Shown: positions 1 through 6,329 of the stretch, one piece after another
How the letters are laid out: each line of letters begins with the position of its first letter
How positions within the stretch are numbered: the first letter of the stretch is position 1
Source of the DNA: Thermoplasmata archaeon
GTDB lineage: Archaea; Thermoplasmatota; Thermoplasmata; Lutacidiplasmatales; UBA184
Direction: 5' to 3'
Assembly: GCA_021798415.1 (NCBI GenBank)
Contig: JAJZGO010000090.1
Coordinates: 1 to 6,329, forward strand
Length of the DNA stretch: 6,329 nt
Notes under the pieces: model-generated
What the model was told of the DNA's origin: nothing
The model's input: only the letters and a program-made list of their open reading frames with translations
Database searches by the model: none
Translations under genes and position numbers: made by a program

Positions 1-297
1 TTGGACCCAACGCCTGTCAAATACCGGAATCGAGTTCCGACGCCCACGGTGGCGGCGATACTGGGCCCCCTGTTGAACCCGCATACCGCGCCCATCGTGA
101 TCGGCGTGATTCTGCTTCTCGTTGGGTTCGTTTCGCTGGCACTTGCCAACGTTCCATCTGCGCTGGTAGCGTTCGGTTTCGCTATGCTCATCTTCACCGC
201 CGCAGAAGTTCAGATTTGGAAGCTCACTGTTCCGGCGGGGGTCATCCTGGTCGTGGCGGGAATCCTCTGGGGAACGATCAGGGCGTTTGTTCCCTGA
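1..297 (+). CDS. Small hydrophobic membrane protein of unknown function (start may lie upstream)
   Basis: This open frame of 98 codons begins with TTG at the very first base of the window and ends with TGA at 295-297. The true start could be this TTG or lie outside the window. After a short polar N-terminus (residues 1-16) the protein is almost entirely apolar. Likely membrane helices lie at about residues 30-50 (IVIGVILLLVGFVSLALA), 53-70 and 77-95, giving a three-helix protein with a very short C-terminal tail. The alternation of hydrophobic stretches and the sensible codon choice make it look real, although antisense reading of a polar gene can also give apolar sequence. No family is recognised. 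It converges on the minus-strand gene that begins at 489, whose reading frame runs through this gene in antisense. Base composition is poorer in G+C than the hydrogenase operon to the right. Confidence 0.55.
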   Translation: MDPTPVKYRNRVPTPTVAAILGPLLNPHTAPIVIGVILLLVGFVSLALANVPSALVAFGFAMLIFTAAEVQIWKLTVPAGVILVVAGILWGTIRAFVP

Positions 298-489
298 GTC
301 CCCGGTCACCGCGACTACCGAAAAGAAGAGCGCGTACGTCGCGACACCCGTGAGTAATACTGTGACCAATGAGGGCGGTCTCGCCGTCGTCAGAACCAGC
401 ACTATCACGAGGTCGATGACTGCGGCGATTCCGACGATAAGCGTCGGGGTGCGGCGATACGGGGCCGTCCATCCGGCTACCGGGTCCAT
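1..489 (-). CDS. Small two-helix membrane protein, frame open to the window edge; only about 292-489 looks protein-like
   Basis: An ATG at 489-487 (minus strand) is preceded by a perfect GGAGGT ribosome binding site five bases away, which strongly supports a gene start here. The protein begins MDPVAGWTAPYRRTPT and has two convincing membrane helices at residues 16-35 (TLIVGIAAVIDLVIVLVLTT) and 42-63 (VTVLLTGVATYALFFSVVAV), ending near base 292. From residue 64 on the sequence becomes very polar and low in quality, rich in R, D, N, Q and H, because it reads antisense to the codons of the plus-strand gene at 1-297 in the same codon register. No stop appears before base 1. Either the protein has an odd long tail, or the true end is near 278-300 and an indel in the assembly hides it: a stop exists at 278-280 one frame away. 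Function unknown. It follows the minus-strand gene 590-1183 by 100 bases and may be co-transcribed with it. Confidence 0.5.
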   Translation of the reverse strand, partial: MDPVAGWTAPYRRTPTLIVGIAAVIDLVIVLVLTTARPPSLVTVLLTGVATYALFFSVVAVTGDSGNKRPDRSPEDSRHDQDDPRRNSELPNLNFCGGEDEHSETERYQRRWNVGKCQRNEPNEKQNHADHDGRGMRVQQGAQYRRHRGRRNSIPVFDRRWVQ

Positions 490-494
490 GCACG

Positions 495-500
495 ACCTCC
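495..500 (-). promoter_or_regulatory. Shine-Dalgarno site for the gene starting at 489
   Basis: On the minus strand the bases read GGAGGT, followed by a five-base spacer and ATG. This fixes the start of the small membrane protein at 489 and shows that the genome uses Shine-Dalgarno initiation. Confidence 0.7.
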
Positions 501-589
501 GACCGATCCCTGTGGTGGGGTTCCATCCACGAGACGCCGCTCACGCGCTTCATCCTCAGACGAGAGAAGGTCGAGATTCGGGCCGCCCG

Positions 590-1183
590 CTAGTTGTCGT
601 ATTCCTCTTCCATCCTCTTCACCAAGTCTCGTTCCTCGTCTGTCATGAACGCTGGATTCCTTCGGCTTGGAGGGATTCCACGAAGGGCGAACTCCTCGGC
701 GATAACCTGCGCCCATGCGGGAGAGTTCTTCTGCTTCTTTGACCAGCCCGTAATGGCGGCTCCTCCTAACTCTAGAACAAGTGGGGGAATCAAGAGAACC
801 GCGAGAGTCGCTGTGTTGAGACCGACATCTATTGGACCGGAGCAGTAGCCGGTGCAAGTGAACGTGAAGAGCCCTTGTCCGTTGGCGGTGAACCAAAGGA
901 CGGCTAAGACTGAAAAGATGAAAAGGGCCCCGAGCAGGTTCATCCCCCTGCCGTATAGGTCGGCAGCCCGCACCTTCTGAACCGTCGGCAAGTCGAGAAG
1001 CACCGCTCCCGAATCGGATCGGATTGGGAACCTCCGACGGACGATTATTGGAATCTTCTTCTTCTCCGACTTTTCGTCCCTGTACTTTACAAAACGAAGC
1101 TTGGGAGGATAGACTATCGGCGTCACGAACCCCAGAATTGTTACGACCGCGACTATTAGCTCGAGCCAGTCGTTTAGCGACAT
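590..1183 (-). CDS. Three-helix membrane protein of unknown function
   Basis: This 197-residue protein starts at ATG 1183-1181 with a GGAG ribosome binding site six bases upstream (1190-1193). An in-frame stop at 1205-1207 rules out a longer N-terminus. Helix 1 is at about residues 7-25 (LELIVAVVTILGFVTPIVY). A basic, soluble stretch of about 55 residues follows (26-80), including an acidic/lysine cluster at 36-43. Helix 2 is at about 82-100, then a short segment with two cysteines (C110 and C114), helix 3 at about 120-142, and a charged C-terminal tail rich in Glu, Arg and Asp (residues 147-197). C110 and C114 are close enough for a disulfide or metal pair if the loop is outside the cell, but that is inference. 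Codons such as AGG, ATA and CTA are common here and rarer in the hydrogenase genes. No family is recognised. Confidence 0.75.
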   Translation of the reverse strand: MSLNDWLELIVAVVTILGFVTPIVYPPKLRFVKYRDEKSEKKKIPIIVRRRFPIRSDSGAVLLDLPTVQKVRAADLYGRGMNLLGALFIFSVLAVLWFTANGQGLFTFTCTGYCSGPIDVGLNTATLAVLLIPPLVLELGGAAITGWSKKQKNSPAWAQVIAEEFALRGIPPSRRNPAFMTDEERDLVKRMEEEYDN

Positions 1184-1189
1184 CTCGAA

Positions 1190-1193
1190 CTCC
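1190..1193 (-). promoter_or_regulatory. Probable ribosome binding site for the gene at 590-1183
   Basis: The minus strand reads GGAG with a six-base spacer before ATG. This supports the 1183 start over the overlapping ATG at 1208, which opens a different, Ser/Arg-rich frame that I regard as spurious. Confidence 0.5.
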
Positions 1194-1204
1194 GTTGGGC
1201 TCGC

Positions 1205-1408
1205 TCATCTCTTGAACCTCCGTGAGACGCCGAGCTGCCCGATTTCGACCGCTCTAAGATAGGCCCGAACCGCCCAACGCAGTATTCCACGCTCACATCG
1301 GCCCACATACTCGCCCTCGCGCTTGAACGAATCGGCCCCACCACCTGAATGCTTGGCCAATCTCCGGCCCTGCCACCACGCCCGGAGGGAACTCCGGAAG
1401 GGGGCCAT
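1205..1408 (-). CDS. Possible small basic protein of unknown function
   Basis: This open frame of 67 codons runs from ATG 1408-1406 to TGA at 1205-1207 and lies 21 bases before the membrane protein gene starting at 1183. The protein is strongly basic (many Arg), with an aromatic WW near residue 11. Its C-terminal half looks helical (ERGILRWAVRAYLRAVEIGQ), and its codons look reasonable for a gene. Against it: there is no good ribosome binding site, a TGA directly precedes the ATG, and the ATG sits in the loop of a GC-rich inverted repeat (1400-1419). It could be a short first gene of a minus-strand pair, a gene with a later GTG start, or chance. No family is recognised and no function is offered. 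Confidence 0.3.
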   Translation of the reverse strand: MAPFRSSLRAWWQGRRLAKHSGGGADSFKREGEYVGRCERGILRWAVRAYLRAVEIGQLGVSRRFKR

Positions 1409-1419
1409 TCACGGCCCCC
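1400..1419. repeat. Inverted repeat, 7-bp arms, 6-base loop
   Basis: GGGGGCC (1400-1406) is complementary to GGCCCCC (1413-1419) around the loop ATTCAC. No run of T follows on either strand, so it is not a typical intrinsic terminator. It is the first of a series of GC-rich inverted repeats between the left gene group and the hydrogenase operon. Confidence 0.5.
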
Positions 1420-1422
1420 ACC

Positions 1423-1447
1423 GACCGGCCCCAAGTCGGGACCGGCC
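1423..1447. repeat. Direct repeat GACCGGCC, two copies
   Basis: GACCGGCC occurs at 1423-1430 and again at 1440-1447, 17 bases apart from start to start. The first copy overlaps a small hairpin formed by CCGAC (1421-1425) and GTCGG (1435-1439). Spacing near two helical turns could suit a DNA-binding protein, but in DNA this rich in G+C such repeats can arise by chance. Confidence 0.4.
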
Positions 1448-1495
1448 GATTTGAAGCGCCCCCCATTCGGGGCGCCCCACCGGACGAATTGAAGC
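1447..1495. repeat. Imperfect direct repeat CGAWTTGAAGC, two copies
   Basis: CGATTTGAAGC (1447-1457) and CGAATTGAAGC (1485-1495) match at 10 of 11 positions, 38 bases apart. They are among the few AT-containing patches in this GC-rich region, so they may be protein-binding sites or promoter parts. No known consensus is recognised. Confidence 0.35.
1456..1475. repeat. Inverted repeat, 7-bp arms, 6-base loop
   Basis: GCGCCCC (1456-1462) pairs with GGGGCGC (1469-1475) around the loop CCATTC. The loop shares the bases ATTC with the repeat at 1400-1419, and both have the same arm and loop length. There is no T-run after it. Confidence 0.5.
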
Positions 1496-1568
1496 AGAAC
1501 CCCAATCCGTTCCCCGAATCCGGCCGTCGCGAGGACACGTTCGCCGAGACTCGCCGACAAGGGTTTAC

Positions 1569-1601
1569 CCCGGGGCCTCCATCCGCCGGCGAGGCCCCGG
1601 G
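1569..1601. repeat. Perfect 11-bp inverted repeat just before the hydB ribosome binding site
   Basis: CCCGGGGCCTC (1569-1579) is exactly complementary to GAGGCCCCGGG (1591-1601), with an 11-base loop (1580-1590). It ends 12 bases before the GGAGG of hydB. As RNA it would form a very stable hairpin in the 5' leader; as DNA it is a symmetric site of operator size. There is no U-tract, so simple termination is unlikely. Which role applies, if any, cannot be told from sequence alone. Confidence 0.6.
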
Positions 1602-1613
1602 AGGAGGCCAGGG

Positions 1614-1618
1614 GGAGG
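1614..1618 (+). promoter_or_regulatory. Ribosome binding site of hydB
   Basis: GGAGG lies three bases before the GTG at 1622. The spacing is shorter than usual, but a second purine-rich block at 1600-1607 lies further upstream. No better start codon is found in this frame, and the downstream protein matches the family from about residue 12. Confidence 0.5.
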
Positions 1619-1621
1619 AAC

Positions 1622-2769
<1,148 letters not shown>

Positions 2770-2773
<4 letters not shown>

Positions 2774-3240
2774 GCGCAGCGCCGCCGCCGGACCTCGTCG
2801 GCGAGATCGCGAACCACCCGCTCTTCGCCGGGCTCGACCCGAAGCTCGTCCGCTCCGCCGCGTCGACCGCGCAGGAGCGGGAGTTCGCCGCCGGCGACCT
2901 GCTCGCTCGGGAAGGGACGACGGCCGACACCCTCCTCCTCATTCTCCGCGGCAAGGTCGCGCTCGAGGTCGGTGCGGCCGACCGGCCGACGCTGACCGTC
3001 CAGACGGTCGGACCCGGGGAGGTCGTCGGGTGGTCGTGGTTCGTCCCGCCGTTCCGCTGGCGGTTCGACGCGCGCGCGGTCAAGCCGACGCGCGCGATCG
3101 TGCTGAACGGCCCCGCGCTCCGCGAGACCCTCTCGCGACACCCCGCGTGGGGCTTCGCGTTCCTCGTCCGGTTCCTCCCCCTGATCGCCGAGCGGCTCGA
3201 GAACACGCGCATCCAGCTCCTGGACATCCATGCTCGCTGA
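2770..3240 (+). CDS. Cyclic-nucleotide-binding-domain protein without a DNA-binding domain, inside the hydrogenase operon
   Basis: The 156-residue protein matches the N-terminal sensor domain of Crp/Fnr-type proteins: NHPLFAGLDPKLVRSAASTAQEREFAAGDLLAREGTTADTLLLILRGKVAL at about 15-65 is the classic start of the beta-roll, and GPGEVVGW at 81-88 leads into the phosphate-binding cassette. It then ends with a helix (about 118-156), where a transcription factor would continue into a winged helix-turn-helix. There is no room for one. In the cassette, the usual Gly-Glu pair is Gly-Trp (G87-W88), followed by WFVPPFRWRFDARA, so cAMP binding is doubtful. It has no cysteines, so Fnr-like Fe-S sensing is unlikely. 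The start is set by AAGGAGG and overlaps the hydB stop; the end overlaps hydG by 11 bases. A role as a regulatory or structural partner of the hydrogenase is inferred from position only. Confidence 0.85.
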
Positions 3241-4096
3241 CCCGAGCCCGCCGGCCGCCGCCATAGACCCGGAGCCGCCGCCCCTCGCCCCGATCCCGTA
3301 CGTCGTGCGCAGCGTCACGACCGAGACCCCGGACACGGTCACGCTCACCATCCGGCCGAGCGCGACGCGGCGGATCGCGACCCCGCGACCGGGCCAGTTC
3401 AACATGCTCTACGCCTTCGGCGTCGGCGAGTCGGCGATATCGGTGAGCCGGGCGACCCCCGAGGGCGAGCTCGTCCACACCGTACGGCGGGTCGGCAAGG
3501 TCACGAACGCCCTCGCGGCGCTGACGCCGGGCGACACGGTCGGAGTGCGAGGGCCGTACGGACGGGGCTGGCCGATCGCGGAGGCCCGCGGGGGCGACGT
3601 CGTGGTCATCGCGGGGGGCCTCGGGCTTCCGCCGCTGCGCCCCGCGGTCTACGCGATCCTCTCCCAGCGCGAGTCGTTCGGGCGCGTCGAGGTCATCTAC
3701 GGGGCCCGCTCCCCGAAGGACCTCGTCTACTACGACGAGATACAGACCTGGCGGCGGCGGACCGACGTGCGGTTCCAGACGACGGTCGACGCCGCGGGCC
3801 GGGACTGGTACGGCGACGTCGGGGTCGTCACGACCCGACTGCCCGACGCCCGGTTCGACCCGCCGAAGACGACCGCCTTCGTCTGCGGGCCCGAGATCAT
3901 GATGACGCTCTCGGCGAAGGCGCTCGCGGACCGAGGGGTCCCGCGCGACCGGATCTGGGTCTCCATGGAGCGGAACATGAAGTGCGCGATCGGCCTGTGC
4001 GGGCACTGCCAGTTCGGCCCGTCGTTCGTCTGCCGGGACGGCCCGGTGCTCCGCTTCTCCGCCCTCGAGCCGTTCCTCGCGGTCAAGGAGGTCTAG
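3230..4096 (+). CDS. hydG: Group 3b [NiFe] hydrogenase, gamma subunit (FAD/NAD(P)-binding)
   Basis: This 288-residue protein belongs to the ferredoxin-reductase-like family that includes HydG of sulfhydrogenases and PyrK. It exchanges electrons between NAD(P)(H), FAD and the Fe-S chain. Residues about 22-112 form the FAD-binding barrel (PGQFNMLYAFGVGESAISVS at 54-73). The nucleotide-binding half starts with VVVIAGGLGLPPLRP (124-138) and has the CGP motif at 219-221. The C-terminus carries a [2Fe-2S] motif C252, C257, C260, C268 (CAIGLCGHC then FVCRDGPV). A Pro/Ala-rich leader of about 20 residues precedes the domain. The ATG lies inside the end of the preceding gene (11-base overlap) and has no strong ribosome binding site, which suggests translational coupling. 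Preference for NADH or NADPH cannot be judged from sequence here. PyrK is excluded by the operon context. Confidence 0.93.
   Translation: MLADPSPPAAAIDPEPPPLAPIPYVVRSVTTETPDTVTLTIRPSATRRIATPRPGQFNMLYAFGVGESAISVSRATPEGELVHTVRRVGKVTNALAALTPGDTVGVRGPYGRGWPIAEARGGDVVVIAGGLGLPPLRPAVYAILSQRESFGRVEVIYGARSPKDLVYYDEIQTWRRRTDVRFQTTVDAAGRDWYGDVGVVTTRLPDARFDPPKTTAFVCGPEIMMTLSAKALADRGVPRDRIWVSMERNMKCAIGLCGHCQFGPSFVCRDGPVLRFSALEPFLAVKEV
4085..4092 (+). promoter_or_regulatory. Ribosome binding site of hydD
   Basis: AAGGAGGT sits eight bases before the ATG at 4101 and overlaps the last codons of hydG. It is the strongest ribosome binding site seen in the operon. Confidence 0.8.
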
Positions 4097-4100
4097 CCCG

Positions 4101-4895
4101 ATGCCACCGGTCCGTCGCCCCCGCCTGGCGGTCTGGAAGTTCGCGTCGTGCGACGGCTGCCAGCTCTCCGTCCTCGACCTCGAAGACGAGCTCCTCGCCC
4201 TCGCCGACCGGATCGAGATCGCGAACTTCCGCGAGGCGTCGAGCGCGGTCGTCGACGGGCCGTACGACCTTTCGCTGGTCGAGGGGTCGGTCACGACGGC
4301 CGAGGACGCGAAGAGGATCCGTGAGGTCCGGGCCCAGTCCCGCGTGCTCGTCACGATCGGGGCGTGCGCGACGTCCGGAGGGATCCAGGCGCTGCGCAAC
4401 TTCGCCGACGTGGAGGAGTACCGACGGGCGGTGTACGCCCGGCCCGAGTACATCGAGACGCTCGCGACCTCGTCCGGGATCGCCGAGCACGTGCCGGTCG
4501 ACCTCGAGCTGAGGGGGTGCCCGATCTCGAAGGCGCAGCTCCTCGAGACCGTCTCGGCGTTCCTCGGCCAGCGGGCACCCAACCTCCCGAACGAGAGCGT
4601 CTGCATCGAGTGCAAGCGACGGGGGAACGTCTGCGTGGTCGTGGCGCACGGGACTCCCTGCCTCGGCCCCGTAACGCAGGCCGGCTGCGGCGCGATCTGC
4701 CCCGCCTTCCACCGGGGCTGCTACGGCTGTTTCGGACCTCAGGGGAGCCCCAACATCCCCTCGTTCCTCGCGCACGCCCGCGACCTCGGCTTGAGCGCGC
4801 CCGAGATCCAGCGGGTCTTCCGGACGTTCAACGCGAACGCGCCCGCCTTCCGCGCCGCGTCCGAGAGCGCGGCGGCCGAGCCCGAGGCGAGGTAG
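4101..4895 (+). CDS. hydD: Group 3b [NiFe] hydrogenase, delta (small) subunit
   Basis: This 264-residue subunit passes electrons from the NiFe site of HydA to HydB through [4Fe-4S] clusters. The proximal cluster ligands are C17 and C20 (FASCDGCQLS), C89 (TIGACATSGG) and C140 (LRGCPIS). Eight more cysteines (C168, C171, C178, C187, C196, C200, C207, C210) can hold two further [4Fe-4S] clusters, with C187 in GTPCLGPVTQAGCGAICP and the last pair in GCYGCFGP. The total of 12 fits three clusters. There is no twin-arginine signal peptide and the protein is short, as in group 3 cytoplasmic enzymes, in contrast to exported uptake hydrogenases. The C-terminal tail after about residue 240 is Ala/Glu-rich and probably flexible. 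It starts 4 bases after hydG and its TAG directly abuts the ATG of hydA. Confidence 0.95.
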   Translation: MPPVRRPRLAVWKFASCDGCQLSVLDLEDELLALADRIEIANFREASSAVVDGPYDLSLVEGSVTTAEDAKRIREVRAQSRVLVTIGACATSGGIQALRNFADVEEYRRAVYARPEYIETLATSSGIAEHVPVDLELRGCPISKAQLLETVSAFLGQRAPNLPNESVCIECKRRGNVCVVVAHGTPCLGPVTQAGCGAICPAFHRGCYGCFGPQGSPNIPSFLAHARDLGLSAPEIQRVFRTFNANAPAFRAASESAAAEPEAR

Positions 4896-6191
4896 ATGGC
4901 GGAGCGGACGATCCGCGTCGACTACCTCGCCCGGGTCGAGGGAGAAGGCGCTCTCAAGGTCCGGATCGAGAACGATCGGGTCGAGGACGTCGAGCTCAGG
5001 ATCTTCGAGCCTCCGCGATTCTTCGAGGCGTTCCTGCGCGGTCGGTCGTACCTCGAGGCGCCGGACATCACCGCACGGATCTGCGGGATCTGCCCGGTCG
5101 CCTACCAGATGAGCAGCGCGCACGCGATGGAGCGGGCGCTCGGCATGACGGTCGGTGGCTCCCTGCGCGAGCTGCGTCGCCTCCTCTACTGCGGCGAGTG
5201 GATCGAGAGCCACGCGCTCCACATCTACCTCCTCCACGCCCCCGACTTCCTCGGCTACCCGGACGCGATCCGCCTCGCGAAGGACCACCCGGAGGCCGTC
5301 GCGCGCGGCCTCGCGCTCAAGAAGGCCGGCAACGCCCTGATGCAGGTCCTCGGTGGCCGGGAGATCCACCCGATCAACCCGCGGGTCGGCGGGTTCTACC
5401 GAGTCCCGACGCGCGGCGAGCTCGAGGCGCTCCGCCCGATCCTCTCGAACGCGCTCGACCTCGCCGAGGAGACGGTCCGGTTCGTCGCCGCCCTCGACTT
5501 CCCCGACATCGAGGAGGAGTACGAGTTCGTCGCTCTCCAGCACCCGCGCGAGTACCCGATGAACGAGGGGTCGGTCGCCTCGAGCCGGGGCCTCCACCTC
5601 CCGGTGACCGAGTTCGAGGACGTCTTCGAGGAGGTCCAGGTGCCGCACTCGAACGCCCTCCAGTCGATACGGCGCGGCGCCGGCTCCTACCTGGTCGGAC
5701 CCCTCGCCCGCTACGCGCTCAACCACGACCGGCTCTCGCCGCGCGCCCTCTCGGCCGCGCACGGCGCGGGGCTGCCGCCGGTCGTTCGGAACCCCTACCG
5801 CAGCATCGTCGTGCGAGCGGTCGAGGTCGTCTACGCGGTCGAGGAGGCGCTAAGGATCCTCGACGCCTACACGCCCCCGCCGGCGCCGTTCGTCGAGCCG
5901 CCCGCGTCGTTCCACGCGACCGAAGGCGCCGCGATCACGGAGGCCCCCCGCGGAATGCTCTACCACCGCTACCGGTTGAATGCGGACGGACTGATCGACG
6001 AGGCGAAGATCGTCGCGCCGACCTCCCAGAACCAGAAGAGGATCGAGGACGACCTCCGCCACCTGGTCGAGCGGTCGCTCGACCTCGACGAGGCTACGCT
6101 CACCGACGCGTGCGAGCGCGCGATCCGCAACCACGACCCGTGCATCTCGTGCGCCACGCACTTCCTCTCTCTCGACCTCGAGCGTCGCTAG
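4896..6191 (+). CDS. hydA: Group 3b [NiFe] hydrogenase, alpha (large, catalytic) subunit
   Basis: The 431-residue catalytic subunit holds the NiFe(CN)2CO centre that oxidises H2 or reduces protons. The N-terminal ligand motif is RICGICP with C63 and C66, and the C-terminal one is DPCISCATH with C416 and C419. All four cysteines are present. The family's early motif appears as RVEGEG (13-18). After H422, nine residues (FLSLDLERR) remain, matching the C-terminal peptide that a maturation protease removes after nickel insertion. That cleavage site is inferred from the family. Length and motifs fit group 3b rather than membrane-bound uptake or F420-reducing enzymes, and the hydB/hydG neighbours confirm it. 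The ATG follows the hydD stop with no gap (TAGATG), with GAGG-like purines just upstream. Some members of the group also reduce sulfur in vitro; the sequence does not decide that here. Confidence 0.96.
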   Translation: MAERTIRVDYLARVEGEGALKVRIENDRVEDVELRIFEPPRFFEAFLRGRSYLEAPDITARICGICPVAYQMSSAHAMERALGMTVGGSLRELRRLLYCGEWIESHALHIYLLHAPDFLGYPDAIRLAKDHPEAVARGLALKKAGNALMQVLGGREIHPINPRVGGFYRVPTRGELEALRPILSNALDLAEETVRFVAALDFPDIEEEYEFVALQHPREYPMNEGSVASSRGLHLPVTEFEDVFEEVQVPHSNALQSIRRGAGSYLVGPLARYALNHDRLSPRALSAAHGAGLPPVVRNPYRSIVVRAVEVVYAVEEALRILDAYTPPPAPFVEPPASFHATEGAAITEAPRGMLYHRYRLNADGLIDEAKIVAPTSQNQKRIEDDLRHLVERSLDLDEATLTDACERAIRNHDPCISCATHFLSLDLERR

Positions 6192-6197
6192 GTCTCC

Positions 6198-6329
6198 GTG
6201 ACGCTCCCTCCGGCCGATCCTCGCGCCACCCCCGCCGCCCGAACGCCGCTCGTGATCGGGCTCGGCAACGCCGACCGGGGGGACGATGCGGCCGGGCTCG
6301 AGGTCGTGCGTGCGCTCGAGGGCCGGACG
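6198..6329 (+). CDS. Hydrogenase maturation protease, N-terminal part (cut by window end)
   Basis: A GTG at 6198, six bases after the hydA stop, opens a frame that runs off the window after 44 codons. Following a 17-residue Pro/Ala-rich leader, the sequence LVIGLGNADRGDDAAGLEVVRALEG matches the start of the HyaD/HybD/HycI endopeptidase family, with the GxGN motif at 21-24 and the Asp pair D29-D30. By alignment with E. coli HybD (GN-x4-DE), D30 sits where the nickel-sensing Glu16 lies; Asp at this place is a conservative change. This enzyme would cleave the C-terminal peptide of HydA. An in-frame TAG (the hydA stop) immediately upstream means GTG 6198 is the earliest possible start; a later GTG at codon 19 would cut into the first strand and is unlikely. 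The ribosome binding site is weak, suggesting coupling to hydA. The remainder of the gene lies outside the window. Confidence 0.9.
   Translation, partial: MTLPPADPRATPAARTPLVIGLGNADRGDDAAGLEVVRALEGRT

Larger units (their letters stand above)
1409..1621. other. Non-coding region upstream of the hydrogenase operon; likely holds its promoter
   Basis: This stretch separates the minus-strand genes from hydB and must contain the operon promoter unless transcription comes from further left. It is extremely rich in G+C and full of inverted and direct repeats, listed separately. I see no convincing bacterial -35/-10 pair and no clear archaeal TATA box. The only AT-rich patches are around 1449-1455, 1486-1493 and 1564-1567. 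Open frames crossing it (for example from 1489 on the plus strand) have repetitive Pro/Gly/Arg composition and look like chance products of GC-rich DNA. Confidence 0.5.

Noticed and set aside
278..742. Open frames on both strands between 278 and 742 (plus 287-742, minus 278-553)
   Set aside because: Their products have no domain-like pattern and are shadows of the better supported minus-strand frames at 489 and 590-1183.
477..1208. Long minus-strand open frame starting at ATG 1208, whose start overlaps the TGA at 1205-1207 as ATGA
   Set aside because: Its product is a featureless Ser/Arg/Gly-rich chain, while the overlapping frame 590-1183 on the same strand has clear membrane helices and its own ribosome binding site.
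1561..1570. GGGTTTACCC considered as a TATA-like promoter or operator
   Set aside because: Only four AT bases in a row, matching neither an archaeal TATA/BRE pair nor a bacterial -10 well enough to call.
1569..1601. Intrinsic terminator
   Set aside because: The stem is strong but no T-rich tract follows on either strand, and it lies just before a start codon.
1409..1621. A Crp/Fnr-type binding site (TGTGA-N6-TCACA or TTGAT-N4-ATCAA) expected because of the Crp-like protein
   Set aside because: No such pair is present, and the protein has no DNA-binding domain in any case.
3080..4615. Long minus-strand open frame opposite hydG and the start of hydD
   Set aside because: Same reasoning: low-complexity Arg/Asp-rich product antisense to a clear flavoprotein gene.
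4083..5762. Very long minus-strand open frame opposite hydD and hydA
   Set aside because: Stop codons are rare in DNA this rich in G+C. The product is made of Arg, Glu, Asp, Leu and Val repeats with no motifs, and lies antisense to two certain genes.

Overview
The window is dominated by one tightly packed, very GC-rich plus-strand operon (about 1622 to beyond 6329) for a cytoplasmic NAD(P)-linked [NiFe] hydrogenase of the group 3b (HydBGDA, 'sulfhydrogenase') type. The order is hydB (electron-transfer Fe-S subunit), a short cyclic-nucleotide-binding-domain protein, hydG (FAD/NAD(P)-binding subunit with a [2Fe-2S] motif), hydD (small subunit with 12 cysteines), hydA (large subunit with the Ni-binding cysteine pairs), and the first 44 codons of a hydrogenase maturation protease cut by the window edge. 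Genes overlap or nearly touch (ATGA overlap at 2770-2773, 11-base overlap at 3230-3240, 4-base gap, 0-base gap, 6-base gap), so they are almost certainly one transcript.

Together the products would form a soluble enzyme passing electrons between H2/H+ at HydA, the Fe-S chain of HydD and HydB, and NAD(P)(H) at the flavin of HydG. The protease would trim the C-terminal peptide of HydA after nickel insertion. The cyclic-nucleotide-binding protein between hydB and hydG has no DNA-binding domain and an altered phosphate-binding cassette. It is the least understood member of the operon.

The left part (1 to about 1410) is clearly less GC-rich and holds only small proteins I do not recognise: a plus-strand membrane protein at 1-297, a minus-strand membrane protein starting at 489 with a strong ribosome binding site, a minus-strand three-helix membrane protein at 590-1183, and a doubtful minus-strand 67-residue protein at 1205-1408. 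Between this group and hydB (about 1400-1621) is a GC-rich non-coding stretch with several inverted repeats. One is a perfect 11-bp repeat immediately before the hydB ribosome binding site.

The organism is a prokaryote with a high-GC genome that uses Shine-Dalgarno initiation. Group 3b hydrogenases occur in both bacteria and archaea, so domain assignment is uncertain. Frequent AGG and ATA codons in the left flank would suit a high-GC archaeon (for example a Thermoplasmata-like lineage), but this is only a guess. No RNA gene, CRISPR array, insertion sequence or origin was seen.
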